Source of the DNA: Microbacteriaceae bacterium
GTDB lineage: Bacteria; Actinomycetota; Actinomycetes; Actinomycetales; Microbacteriaceae
NCBI GenBank assembly: GCA_004297935.1
Contig: SCRE01000004.1
Coordinates: forward strand, 92,357-156,356
DNA length: 64,000 nucleotides
Direction of reading: 5' to 3'
Shown: positions 27,608 through 36,456 of the stretch, one piece after another
Numbering within the stretch: position 1 is the stretch's first letter
How the letters are laid out: every line of letters starts with the position of its first letter
Position numbers and translations under genes: made by a program
The notes under the pieces: model-generated
Databases searched by the model: none
What the model saw: only the letters and a program-made list of their open reading frames with translations
What the model was told of the DNA's origin: nothing

Positions 27608-28099
27608 GTGATCCCGGTCTTCGAGGATGGGGCCTGGTATCTCCCGCATGGGCTGCACGCGGCGACGTTCGACGAGATCGAAGAGCGCTTCGTCGACGAT
27701 GGGCCGTTCAGCGATCGTCGACGGGTGGTGTTCGACGCGTTCCGGCTCTGGCACGGGATCGTCACGGGCATCCTTCCTGACGCCCGGTTCTGGGTCGACG
27801 GTGGATTCGTCACCCACAAGCCCTGGGCGGCACCGTCCGACGTCGATGTTACGGTCATGGTCAGGCCAGACGATCTCAACAATCTCACCCCACAAGAGCA
27901 GGCGCGGCTCGACCCGATGTTCACGAAGAACGGGCCACCACGCCAGCAGCCGATGTCGGGTCTGGTCGACGCGTTCGTCTGCCTACGCGGTGACGTAGAC
28001 AAGACGCTGTACTGGCGCGAGCATTGGTCTACGGTGCTCGACGAGAGCCGCGCAAAGATCGAGGGCAACCGCAAGGGGTTCGTGGAGGTGAAGCCATGA
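27608..28099 (+). CDS. MNT-like nucleotidyltransferase-fold protein (DUF6932-like)
   Basis: 163 aa from a GTG at 27608 with a GGGGA-type ribosome site. The core FWVDGGFVTHKPWAAPSDVDVTVMV fits the minimal-nucleotidyltransferase pattern hG[GS]...Dh[DE]h: G65-G66, D78 and D80, with a third acidic residue in GLVDAFVC (D121). The overall pattern resembles DUF6932 proteins. Family members transfer nucleotides to proteins or RNA and some are antitoxins that AMPylate HEPN toxins. The gene overlaps the next by four bases (ATGA), so the pair should act together. Substrate unknown. Confidence 0.7.
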   Translation: MIPVFEDGAWYLPHGLHAATFDEIEERFVDDGPFSDRRRVVFDAFRLWHGIVTGILPDARFWVDGGFVTHKPWAAPSDVDVTVMVRPDDLNNLTPQEQARLDPMFTKNGPPRQQPMSGLVDAFVCLRGDVDKTLYWREHWSTVLDESRAKIEGNRKGFVEVKP

Positions 28100-29052
28100 C
28101 GTTGACAGATCAAGCATTCGAAGAGTTCCGCTACGCGTGGCACGCCGCTGAGGGAGACGATTTCGCCAGCCGCCTACAGCGTCAGTCGCTGGAAGCGCTC
28201 GCCGCCGAGAACGACGCTCTGCGCCCCGTACTCTTTGAACTCGTCAACCGCGCGCAGTCGGAACTCGATCTGCATCTCGTCGGTGAGACGGTGCATCACC
28301 ACGAGGCGAACGCCGAGTCGTTCGCGGAGTTGGTTCGAGGGATCACTGACGCGACGAAGGAAGTCGCGAAGCACATGCTTGGGCGTCAGCGCCGCACGTC
28401 GACGTTGCGCATCCTCGCGCCTAGCCCCGGCTCTGTCCGGGTCGTGCTGAAGGCCGCGACACCCGAGGAGTCGACCGGGCGCACCGCGCAGAGCACGCGC
28501 ACGCCGTCTGTTGACTCGACGTCGCTCGACGCGGTCGCTGTGCTGCTCTCCCGAGCTCAGCAGGAAGGCGCGAATGTTACCGACGACGTCCTCTCGGGAC
28601 TCGCCGCCAATCTGCCGCAGAAAGCGCACGCCGGGCTCAGACGTGCCGCGAAGGCGATCGACGCACAGGATTGGGACATCACGGGCGAGTTGCGTTCGCA
28701 ACACGGCTTCCAGCCCGTGCACGTCGGGCCAGACGGCGCGAAGGCCCTGCTGCGAGTGCTCGACGAGCGTCAGGAGAGCAGCACGAACGCAAATCTGTCG
28801 GGCGCGATCGACGGCACACGTCGTTCGATCGGCGCGCTCTGGTTTACACCTGACGGCGCAGCGGCGATCGAAGCCGCAGTGCCCAGCCCGGAACTGATGG
28901 AGCAGGCCGTGCAGCACGACGCCGCGAATCAGCGTGTGCGCGCAGAGTTTGACGTCGTAACGATCGTTGGCAAGGGTGCGAATCCGCGCCGCCGACAGGT
29001 GTACACGCTACGCTCGATCGAACCGTTGCCCGATGCGCCAACACTGATCTGA
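28096..29052 (+). CDS. Unknown 318-aa partner of the nucleotidyltransferase-like protein
   Basis: Starts at the ATG at 28096 inside GGAGGTGAAGCCATGA, overlapping the upstream stop. The N-terminal 130 residues are largely helical and acidic (FEEFRYAWHAAEGDDFASRLQRQSLEALAAENDALRPVLFELVNRAQSELDLHLVG). A Ser/Thr-rich linker follows, then a helical middle, then a C-terminal beta-rich domain (NLSGAIDGTRRSIGALWFTPDG ... VRAEFDVVTIVGKGANPRRRQVYTLRSIEPL) resembling a small barrel. No RxxxxH or nuclease motif seen. The tight overlap suggests a two-component module such as a toxin-antitoxin or defence pair. Not assignable by eye. Confidence 0.65.
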   Translation: MTLTDQAFEEFRYAWHAAEGDDFASRLQRQSLEALAAENDALRPVLFELVNRAQSELDLHLVGETVHHHEANAESFAELVRGITDATKEVAKHMLGRQRRTSTLRILAPSPGSVRVVLKAATPEESTGRTAQSTRTPSVDSTSLDAVAVLLSRAQQEGANVTDDVLSGLAANLPQKAHAGLRRAAKAIDAQDWDITGELRSQHGFQPVHVGPDGAKALLRVLDERQESSTNANLSGAIDGTRRSIGALWFTPDGAAAIEAAVPSPELMEQAVQHDAANQRVRAEFDVVTIVGKGANPRRRQVYTLRSIEPLPDAPTLI

Positions 29053-29079
29053 CCGCATGCGACCCGAGAGCGAGCCCCG

Positions 29080-29571
29080 ATGTACTCATGGAAGACTCGA
29101 CGCCACGACGTCGAGCGTTCAGGCGACCTCTCGCTGTACTGGGAGGCCAACTGCGACCCGGTGAGCGACGATTACGACAGCGATGATGCGTCCGCGCGCC
29201 AACTGTGGCGCATTTGGCGCGAGCGCTACCCGGTCGACGAGCAGGCTGAAGCGCGCTGGGGCCGGGGCTCTGTGCACATCTCGTGGTACATCAACGGCGA
29301 CGTCTTCGAGGGCGCGCCGCACACGATGAACGTCAGCGACTACGAATCTGAGACGTTCCTCGACCATTTCACGATGCCGATCGACGACGAGACGGGCGAA
29401 CCGATCGAGTGGACTCGGCTGCCCGTCGACGACAAGTTGTGGCGCGACGGTCGCAGCGACAAGGGCGGATTCATCCAGGAAGCGACTGGGTGGAAGCCAT
29501 CGCCGCTTCAGCCCGTGTTCTGGCCCGATCAGTTGGCTGAGGCCTGCGGGCTCTTCATTCCCTCCCGCTGA
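29080..29571 (+). CDS. Unknown 163-aa acidic, Trp-rich protein
   Basis: MYSWKTRRHDVERSGDLSLYWEANCDPVSDDYDSDDASARQLWRIWRERYPVDEQ and so on, with many Trp and Asp residues and no membrane segment. It starts 27 bases after the previous stop and is probably the third gene of the same operon. The blocks VHISWYINGDVFEGAPHTMN and FWPDQLAEACGLF look like a globular fold. No family is recognised. Confidence 0.6.
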   Translation: MYSWKTRRHDVERSGDLSLYWEANCDPVSDDYDSDDASARQLWRIWRERYPVDEQAEARWGRGSVHISWYINGDVFEGAPHTMNVSDYESETFLDHFTMPIDDETGEPIEWTRLPVDDKLWRDGRSDKGGFIQEATGWKPSPLQPVFWPDQLAEACGLFIPSR

Positions 29572-29897
29572 GCGCTCGTGGCGGTCGACAGCAAGTCAAC
29601 TGCCCACCGTCCTGGCTCACCGTCCGGGAAGAAGCCCCCCAACGACACACTCTGCCGGCGGTGTCCGTATGCGACGAAGCACGGACTCGCCCGAGGGGTC
29701 CCCACTACCGTTAAATGCCGCTGAAGGACCGGCTTACGGGCGTGAATTGAGGGCTGGGTTCAGCGAGGTCCAGGCGGTGGCGAGCACTCACGGCAGGAAG
29801 GCTGACGGCAATGATCGCTGACCTCCAGCCGCGGAACTTTGTTGACTGGCCAGCTGGCCACGCCGTCATACGGAACTGCCTCGCGGCCGTGTGCCGG
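29572..29897. other. Convergent intergenic region, no gene seen
   Basis: 326 bases between the plus-strand trio and the minus-strand HEPN gene. No ribosome site, domain or strong hairpin with a T-run is evident. Confidence 0.45.
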
Positions 29898-31052
29898 CTA
29901 GGCCCGAATTGCACAATCGCGTAGGGCGGCGACACATTGGAGAGAGACGCGGCCGAGCAACCGTCGTGAGAGAACAGCCTCTGCGATCACCTTTACGCCG
30001 GCGAGCGCTTCGCTGGTCACGGCTCTGGAATGTCCGTGCGCGATCTCGCCACGGACATAGTAGATCCGGCCGATACCGTCCGCGATGGCGTTCTCCTTCG
30101 TGTCCAAGATGGCCGCGACCATCGTCTTGACTGGACCTATCTTGTAAGCGCCCTTCTCGAGGGCGACGGCCTCCACGCAGAGCCAGTAGCTCAAGAACTT
30201 CATGACGCGGTCTTGTTCGCGGTCGGCTCGCCAGTACCACTGGGCGGCGACACGAAGACGGTCACGTTCATCTTCGGTGTGTTCGCGATTAACGGTCAAG
30301 GCAACATCGAGGGCGTCGCGGAGCTCGCTCGCGCTGGTGACAGCGATCCGCGCTTGACCCTCCCATGCGACGGTGGGGCCACCGAGTAGTCGGTTCCAGT
30401 GCCAGTCGTCGAAGACGGTACCAACCTCCTCGGTGATGATGGGTCCGAGGACTCGTTCACCCCATAGGAGGTCCATTGCTGCGGTGAGAGGGGCGATGCG
30501 GCTTCGTCCGAGCGCGAGCTTCTCTGCCCAATCGAGAGCCTCCCCTTCAGGAAGCCGGTAGATGAGCTCGACAAAGTTCCCAGCGGGAGTGGTCTCCTCG
30601 TGCGCGTCGAAAACTACCTGCCGGTCCGGATCAGCCTCGTACGAGCCTTGATCACCGTGCCAGGTGACCTTGCCCCACTGAGGCACCAACCACTCGCCTT
30701 CGCGACGGTGAGCGAGGGCGTTGGGATATCGGGTCGCTCCCCAGGTGATCTCGTCGTTGCCGCATCGAACGAGCAGGTTCCCGGCGTCCATCTGGAGCGC
30801 TGGCGCGAAGATGGTGCGGATCGTCTTGTAGACGATGCGGTAGCCAGCAGCGCCTCCCGTGACCGGGTGATCGGCGTCCGCCATCTGCCACGCAGAAAAC
30901 GACATTGTGGACGGCAGCAGAGGATTCTGGGCCCAGTTCTTGACCCATTCGTCGAGCCCGCGAATATCTTGTCGTCGGACCAGTTCCTCGGTTCCATCAG
31001 CGTGATGAATTCGTGCTCGCGGATCGAGGTCATCGGATACCTCGTCGACCAT
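29898..31052 (-). CDS. HEPN-domain protein with RxxxxH motif (ApeA-like C-terminal half)
   Basis: 384 aa from 31052. The N-terminal two-thirds is of unknown fold (MVDEVSDDLDPRARIHHADGTEELVRRQD...). The C-terminal region RVMKFLSYWLCVEAVALEKGAYKIGPVKTMVAAILD...IGRIYYVRGEIAHGHS fits the Apea/HEPN pattern: a helix with a W..E pair and the RNase motif R-x4-H (R334-H339). HEPN proteins of this type cleave RNA on infection or act as toxins. It lies on the opposite strand to its neighbours, so it is its own transcription unit. Family assignment is from motif and context only. Confidence 0.65.
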   Translation of the reverse strand: MVDEVSDDLDPRARIHHADGTEELVRRQDIRGLDEWVKNWAQNPLLPSTMSFSAWQMADADHPVTGGAAGYRIVYKTIRTIFAPALQMDAGNLLVRCGNDEITWGATRYPNALAHRREGEWLVPQWGKVTWHGDQGSYEADPDRQVVFDAHEETTPAGNFVELIYRLPEGEALDWAEKLALGRSRIAPLTAAMDLLWGERVLGPIITEEVGTVFDDWHWNRLLGGPTVAWEGQARIAVTSASELRDALDVALTVNREHTEDERDRLRVAAQWYWRADREQDRVMKFLSYWLCVEAVALEKGAYKIGPVKTMVAAILDTKENAIADGIGRIYYVRGEIAHGHSRAVTSEALAGVKVIAEAVLSRRLLGRVSLQCVAALRDCAIRA

Positions 31053-31413
31053 GTATTGAATCTAGCCGCTCGAAGATGGACAACCGTAACATCGCCTCAT
31101 GAAGGAGCCGAGTGCCACTGACGCGAAGGCGAGGTGGAACGGCCTAGCGTCCATTGGGCGCCTTCGGCAACGGCGGTCGTCTACGGAGCCCTGATCGGAT
31201 CACTTAGCCGTCGCGTTCGAGGGTCCTTGAAGGACGGTAGCGACATCGCGATCGTGTGACTGGTCCTGGAACACAACTCAGGCGGCGTCGGGACTGATGA
31301 AGGGACCGCTGAGCGGATTGGTACCGGTTTGACCTGAACCGCCCCACGACAGCGACGCGCCGTGGCACGCCGTCATTCCTGAGCACGTCGGCCCGCTCCG
31401 AGATAATGGCCCA
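31053..31413. other. Divergent promoter region between two HEPN genes
   Basis: 361 bases between the starts of the two divergent HEPN-type genes at 31052 (minus) and 31414 (plus). It must hold both promoters. I see no gene, and no clear operator. Confidence 0.5.
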
Positions 31414-32868
31414 ATGGAAGATCCGCGCCTTGATCAGCGCCGTGAATGGAGCGGCGAATGGTGGCTCCCGGACGCCCCCGAACAGACCTTCGGCGGCGTC
31501 CTTAGATACGAGCCCGGGAAGGAATTGAGCCTCCGTCTGATTGGCGGGTGGCGGTACACCGAACCGGTCGAACCGTTCCCGGGAGTCCGCGTCGGCCGAG
31601 GTGAATACCTCCGCTGGCCGATCATCCACGGCCGAACGGGCGAGACGCCGCTGACGCTCATAGACGCCTGGGTGACTGAAGCGCGGGGCGGAGGCGATGA
31701 CCGGCCGGACGGGCTCAGCATCGGCGCGATGACACTCCTCGTTGATCTCCACCTCGATGCGGAGGCCGATCCGGCATTCATCTCTGGCTGGGTGACGACC
31801 GAGAACCTCAGCGAGTGGACCCGACGAACTGGTTTCCGCAATGACCAAACAGCCGGGCTGAAGGCTGAAAGGCTCGAGCCTTTGGAGGCGACGGCAGGCG
31901 ACCTGACGGTTCGACTCCACACGCTTTCGTCGCACCAATCATGGAGTCGGAAACGGGACGGCTACCACATTCAGCACTGGGAACAGGCGGCGATGGAGTA
32001 CAAGTCGGACAAGCCTCGTCCGATGGATGACTTCTTTGAGCCGATGGGAAGCGTGAGCGACCTCATGACGCTGTCGACGCTCGCGCCCTGCGCCGACATC
32101 ACTGTGCGTCTCTACACTCCTCCTATTTCGGGCCGATATCCCGAGGAGCATGTCCTCGCGACCGCCCCGCACAAGGTTGACGTCTATCAGTACCGGACGC
32201 TGACGCCGGAGCCAGAAGCCAGTGCAGCTGTCTGGATCGACTTCATCATGAGTCGCGAAGACAAACCGTTCGAGGATTTGATCCCGCGGTGGTGCGAACT
32301 CCGCGCGATGTTCAAGCCCGCCCTCGACATGGTGCTTGGACTCACGTACCTAACGGGCGGATATTTGCAGACCCGAGTGGTGAGCGCGGTCTCGGCGGCC
32401 GAAGCCTTCCATCGCGCTCTCAACACGCCGCCGCCCCTAACCGACGCGGAGCACTCCAGCCTCCGAGGCGTGCTATTCGCCGCCGTGCCCGACCAGTACG
32501 GGCAGTGGCTGCACGATCGGACGCGGTATAACCAACCCACTCTGAGGGAACGCCTGATCGACCTCGCTCGCCGCCCCGGCCCGTTCATGAAGGACCTCGT
32601 CCCGAATCCCGATGCCTGGGCTAAGGCGGCCGCGCGGTCGCGCGATGGCGTCGCCCACTTCGGCACGGCCGGCCACTCTCGCTACGACGAGCTTCACGCG
32701 ATCGTCAAAGTCACAGCCGCAGTCGTGACCATGAATCTCCTCGGCGAGCTCGGGATCTCTCGGGACCGGATGCTTCGCGCGCTCCATGAGAACCGCGACC
32801 TACTCTGGACGTGTGAGCTTGCGCGCGAGCACTTCGAGGAGGCACCTGCGGTCGAGGCGGCGCGCTAA
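31414..32868 (+). CDS. apeA: ApeA-like anti-phage HEPN protein
   Basis: 484 aa with the architecture of ApeA, an anti-phage defence protein. The N-terminal domain EWSGEWWLPDAPEQTFGGVLRYEPGKELSLRLIGG matches the ApeA N-terminal pattern (WWLP...P.....G.L.Y). The middle is beta-rich, and the C-terminal helical HEPN domain holds SAVSAAEAFHRAL and the RNase motif R-x4-H in ARSRDGVAHFGT (R410-H415). It is known that ApeA with an intact HEPN motif protects E. coli against some phages; that this homologue does is inference. It is alone in its direction. Confidence 0.8.
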   Translation: MEDPRLDQRREWSGEWWLPDAPEQTFGGVLRYEPGKELSLRLIGGWRYTEPVEPFPGVRVGRGEYLRWPIIHGRTGETPLTLIDAWVTEARGGGDDRPDGLSIGAMTLLVDLHLDAEADPAFISGWVTTENLSEWTRRTGFRNDQTAGLKAERLEPLEATAGDLTVRLHTLSSHQSWSRKRDGYHIQHWEQAAMEYKSDKPRPMDDFFEPMGSVSDLMTLSTLAPCADITVRLYTPPISGRYPEEHVLATAPHKVDVYQYRTLTPEPEASAAVWIDFIMSREDKPFEDLIPRWCELRAMFKPALDMVLGLTYLTGGYLQTRVVSAVSAAEAFHRALNTPPPLTDAEHSSLRGVLFAAVPDQYGQWLHDRTRYNQPTLRERLIDLARRPGPFMKDLVPNPDAWAKAAARSRDGVAHFGTAGHSRYDELHAIVKVTAAVVTMNLLGELGISRDRMLRALHENRDLLWTCELAREHFEEAPAVEAAR

Positions 32869-33233
32869 GCTGCGTCGACGTCCGACTCCTCTACAGTCGA
32901 CTCGGCACCCGCGAGCGGCGCCATCTGTGCGCCAGATCACGAAACTGGAGCGGAGCTCCTCATTGCCCACCGCGGGTGGCGTGCTCAGAGCACGCGACAG
33001 CTTCTCGATGAGCGTCGCCCGTAGGGATCCCTACTGAAAGCCGAACCTATCGCGCTCAGCGTTCGGCTTGCGGGCACCCCGCGAAGCGGTAAACACTCTC
33101 GAATCCGTCCCGGGAAGCACGGTGCAATGCCGCCCGGTGATCATCCGCCTAACGGGCGGAGGGGTCAAGAGGGCGACGACGTGTGTGCGGTCGGACAGTT
33201 GTCGAGGGGTACCCGGTGAGGCAGGATGATGCC
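32869..33233. other. Non-coding gap downstream of apeA
   Basis: 365 bases with no convincing gene. It holds a strong hairpin (33038-33069). Confidence 0.45.
33038..33069. terminator. Perfect 9-bp-stem hairpin, possible terminator
   Basis: AAGCCGAAC (33038-33046) pairs perfectly with GTTCGGCTT (33061-33069). No long T-run follows on either strand, so termination is only likely. Confidence 0.4.
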
Positions 33234-33539
33234 ATGCCGATCTGTCCGCAGTGCGACCTCGAGCTCGACTGGTGCGAGCATGGCCTCCAGGCCACGCAGA
33301 AGGAGCGCGCCTCGTCGGCGACGCTGCTGATCTCGCCCCGCGGCATGGCTCACTTCGCCGGGTGTCCGCATAAGGGTGACGACGATGACGACTTCGCTCT
33401 GTGGGCCACGCTTGAGGCTCCGGCGGCATGGTCGCGCCTCGGAAACGGTGAGGAGATCCCCGCTACAGGAGGCCAGCGTCCGGACCTTGTTGCCTCGCCG
33501 CGGTGCAGCAATTGCATCGAGCATGGTCCGTGGTCGTGA
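33234..33539 (+). CDS. Small putative zinc-ribbon protein
   Basis: 101 aa from the ATG at 33234 with AGGATG upstream. Begins MPICPQCDLELDWCEHGL and ends with PRCSNCIEHGPWS: two CxxC knuckles at the two ends plus extra Cys/His (AHFAGCPHKGDDDDD), suggesting zinc binding. An acidic run DDDDD sits mid-protein. No family is recognised and its role in the island is unknown. Confidence 0.5.
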   Translation: MPICPQCDLELDWCEHGLQATQKERASSATLLISPRGMAHFAGCPHKGDDDDDFALWATLEAPAAWSRLGNGEEIPATGGQRPDLVASPRCSNCIEHGPWS

Positions 33540-33729
33540 ACAGGAGCATGCTCACCGACGAGTGGACGCAGTCGCGGGAGCGTCCGGGGCTAACGGCACG
33601 GAACGCTTCGCAAGCAGGGACGCCTTCAGCGACCAACTTCTGGCGGATTCGATACCCTCCGCACGGCCACTACATGTCCGGAAGGGGATGCTTGCTCGGT
33701 CGGTCACACCCACGTGGTAAACCTGTGAG

Positions 33730-34338
33730 ATGAACATAAGCGGCGTCCAGCAGCCACCATCGTCAGCCCGCGCGACGGTCTTCATCAGCCACGACACCAA
33801 CGATGAGACGCTGGCCCGATGGCTCAAGGACCAAGTCGAAGCAGCCGGGCACGACGCCTGGGTGGTCGAGTGGGACTATCAGCCCGGAGCGCACCTGACC
33901 GACAAGGTCAAACAGCACCTTCGCGACTCAGACGCCTACATCGTGTTGCTGACCGAGGATGGCTATGCCTCCCCGTACGTACAACAGGAGGCCGGCTACG
34001 CGGCGATGAGCGGCAAGCTCGCTATCGCTCTCGTTGAGAAGGGCCTCGCCGCTCTGCCGATGGGCATGTTCACTGATGTGGAGCAAGTCCGATTCGACCG
34101 CAACGACCTTGCAGCATCGACGGCGGCGATCGCGACGGGCCTGCGGAACATTGGACTCAGACTGAGGAATCCCGGCCCGACGCCCGACGCAGTACAGACA
34201 CCGGTGTTTAGCTTGAACCTACGTATAGATGCCCAGCTGCGCCTCACGCCCGAGCAATTCCTTATCGGCGCTGTGGTGCTGTTGGCAGTCGGCGGGTTGA
34301 TCTACTACGCAGCCAAGCAGGGCGGGCCGGTGATCTAG
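33730..34338 (+). CDS. TIR-domain protein with C-terminal membrane helix
   Basis: 202 aa. Residues about 16-140 form a TIR domain: ATVFISHDTNDETLARWLKDQVEAAGHDAWVVEWDYQPGAHL and DAYIVLLTEDGYASPYVQQEAGYA, with the catalytic-type Glu at position 87. Bacterial TIR domains often hydrolyse NAD+ in anti-phage immunity. A membrane helix follows near the C-terminus (EQFLIGAVVLLAVGGLIYYAAKQG), leaving almost nothing outside. No sensor, SMODS nucleotidyltransferase or STING partner lies alongside. It may act alone, or with another island gene. Confidence 0.8.
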   Translation: MNISGVQQPPSSARATVFISHDTNDETLARWLKDQVEAAGHDAWVVEWDYQPGAHLTDKVKQHLRDSDAYIVLLTEDGYASPYVQQEAGYAAMSGKLAIALVEKGLAALPMGMFTDVEQVRFDRNDLAASTAAIATGLRNIGLRLRNPGPTPDAVQTPVFSLNLRIDAQLRLTPEQFLIGAVVLLAVGGLIYYAAKQGGPVI

Positions 34339-34429
34339 CTCATCCTATGTGATCCGCTCCGCGGCGGTGCCATCTGGGGAAGCGAGCCGTCCCGTTCGGG
34401 GGTCCGCTACAGGAAGATCGCTACTGCGC

Positions 34430-34684
34430 CGTAAGTCTGTCCCCCTTGACGAGTTTGCGCGGGTATTCGGCCCGGGCGGCGGGCTTCTACTTGGGTTCTT
34501 CGAGGCCTCCGCGGTCGAGAAGTTCGACCACGCCGTGATCGCTGCTTACAAGTGGCCGGTAGCTCAACTGAGCCGAGAGTTCGACGCCGCTGGCTTCGAG
34601 GTGATCAAGACCCATACGAGGATAGGGACGAGCTACCGACCACACGGCGCGATCGTTGCGCGACGCCGCTTATCGAGGGTTTAG
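34430..34684 (+). pseudogene. 3' fragment of a class I SAM-dependent methyltransferase
   Basis: KSVPLDEFARVFGPGGGLLLGFFEASAVEKFDHAVIAAYKWPVAQLSREFDAAGFEVIKTHTRI is the C-terminal half of a class I methyltransferase, with the post-motif LRPGG-like FGPGGGLLLGFF. The SAM-binding GxGxG half is missing: codons upstream are unlike the family. It probably arrived broken with the island, or was truncated by neighbouring rearrangement. Confidence 0.65.
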
Positions 34685-34718
34685 CGGACAAGTCGGCCGC
34701 GCCTGCAAAGATTCACTT

Positions 34719-35534
34719 ATGGATGATCCGAGGTCGCCAGAGAGCATCGCAGCCGGAAACGCATTTCGGGCAGAGGTCGCCGCCGCACGTGAGAAATTGG
34801 CGCAGTCGGCGGGGTGGGGAGCACGCCAGAGATGGAGCACATTTGATCGTTCGGTGTCTGTGTGGTCTCGCAACTCCGATGAGTTACAGATATTGCTAGG
34901 TCGCGGCGAACACGATGGAGATCTCATTACAGAGCTACTCCAGAACACTCGTGTTTCCACGGTGCGCGAGAACTTCTTCGCTGAGCTAGACCAACGCCTG
35001 CAGAACTTAGTGGCCTCTGCTCGCTCACTGGTTGAGCACACTCGCACGCTGGTGCGCAAATACCCCGACAGTGATTTCGAACGGGAATTCACGAGGCGCA
35101 ACAAGGAGCTGCAGGTCGTCCCTTCCGCGTTGTTCTTGGACGATCTGCGCAACTACATTCTGCACGTGGGACACGTTCCGATTCGAACGACGACAACTAC
35201 CAACGACACAGGAGCCGAGAACGCAATCCTTCTGGAGCGTGACGCTCTCCTGAGTGAATACAACTGGAAACCTGGACCGAAGAAGTATCTGACAGAAGCG
35301 ACTGGAGACATCCATCTGAGCGAGGTTGTGCGTGACTACAGGATTCGAATGCATGCCTTCTGCAAGTGGGTCAGTGACCAGTTCGACGTTCTTCATGCTG
35401 ACGACTGGGCTGAGAGCAAGAAGCTGGAAGAACAAGCGAACCTGGTTCTGACTGGTGGCAAGTACCGGACCAAAGAAGAATACCTCGGGGATCTGCGGGC
35501 TAAGAATCCCCAACTGTTCAAGGATGAGAACTAG
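34719..35534 (+). CDS. Unknown helical protein with R-x4-H (HEPN-like) motif
   Basis: 271 aa from the ATG at 34719. Mostly helical and charged. The block PSALFLDDLRNYILHVGHVPI contains R144-NYIL-H149, matching the HEPN RNase signature R-x4-6-H. The pattern LRNYxLH is common in small unknown proteins whose function is not described. Residues 80-130 (TVRENFFAELDQRLQNLVASARSLVEHTRTLVRKYPDSDFEREFTRR) form long helices, as HEPN dimers do. The fold is inferred; a coincidental motif is possible. Confidence 0.55.
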   Translation: MDDPRSPESIAAGNAFRAEVAAAREKLAQSAGWGARQRWSTFDRSVSVWSRNSDELQILLGRGEHDGDLITELLQNTRVSTVRENFFAELDQRLQNLVASARSLVEHTRTLVRKYPDSDFEREFTRRNKELQVVPSALFLDDLRNYILHVGHVPIRTTTTTNDTGAENAILLERDALLSEYNWKPGPKKYLTEATGDIHLSEVVRDYRIRMHAFCKWVSDQFDVLHADDWAESKKLEEQANLVLTGGKYRTKEEYLGDLRAKNPQLFKDEN

Positions 35535-35610
35535 GGTGTGACTTGCTTTCTGATCGAGACGGCTCCCGCATTGCTCGCGTCCTGGGGATTCTTTGCGGGA
35601 TGATGGCGGG

Positions 35611-36252
35611 ATGAGCGATGGCTGGGCGATAGTCGGGACGCTTGCGGGATGCCTCTCCTTGCTCACGCTTGTGGCGGTGTGGTGGCAGCTGTCCGACAGG
35701 CGACGACGTATGCGACCGGTGTTCTTGCGCTTTGACGTCTTCGGGTCCAGGTCTGAGAACAATGTCCCGGTCGGTCACCTCGCGGAGATTGGAAACTCGG
35801 GTTCAGGTATCGCGCTGATTCAGCAGGTGGTCCTGGTGAATGCGACATGGCGTTTGACCGACGAGTACCGCCCTCGGGCGACTCTTGGCTCGGGTGAGCA
35901 GGTAGAAGTGTTGCTCGAAGCTGATGATCTGGCGGCTGCATGGGCGCTGTTTGTCTATCGCTCTGTCGAGGATAAGCGATTCATGTGGACTGAGTGGATG
36001 CCGCTCGCCTACGGCGGCAAGCTGATGGATGGCCCGCCAAAGAATCCGAGCGATGCTCCGAAGTTCAAGCGACCAAGTCTGCGGGCTGCGCCGGTAGGGC
36101 CGAGTGGTGCTCGCCGTGTCCGAATCCGCATATCGAGCAAGTGGGTCACATACGTCAAGCAATCCGATCTAGCGCTGTCGCTCTTGCCGGAGAAGACGTC
36201 CGTGTGGGCGCCCGCTAGGTTTCTACCTCGCGAGGACGCGCCTGACGTGTGA
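35611..36252 (+). CDS. Unknown membrane-anchored protein
   Basis: 213 aa from the ATG at 35611. MSDGWAIVGTLAGCLSLLTLVAVWWQLSDRRRRMRPVF is an N-terminal membrane helix with a basic flank. The rest looks beta-rich (FLRFDVFGSRSENN, ALIQQVVLVNATWRL, VEVLLEADDLAAAWALFVYRS). It resembles the gene at 26891 in layout. It may be co-transcribed with the helical gene upstream (76-bp gap). No family recognised. Confidence 0.55.
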   Translation: MSDGWAIVGTLAGCLSLLTLVAVWWQLSDRRRRMRPVFLRFDVFGSRSENNVPVGHLAEIGNSGSGIALIQQVVLVNATWRLTDEYRPRATLGSGEQVEVLLEADDLAAAWALFVYRSVEDKRFMWTEWMPLAYGGKLMDGPPKNPSDAPKFKRPSLRAAPVGPSGARRVRIRISSKWVTYVKQSDLALSLLPEKTSVWAPARFLPREDAPDV

Positions 36253-36456
36253 CGCCGCCCCGGGGTCTAAGTAGCAATGGAGCGGGCTTAGCGTTCAATC
36301 CTGTTCCGTTACTATCAAGACCGCGAATTGACCCGCTGACCGTTCACCTGTGACACACTCCGCCGCAAGTCGGCGTCGTTGCGATCCGTGGCTGCATCGG
36401 CGTCGCAGGAGGTCCGTTTTACGCCATAGTTGGAACGACGAGAGGGCCAAATAGGC

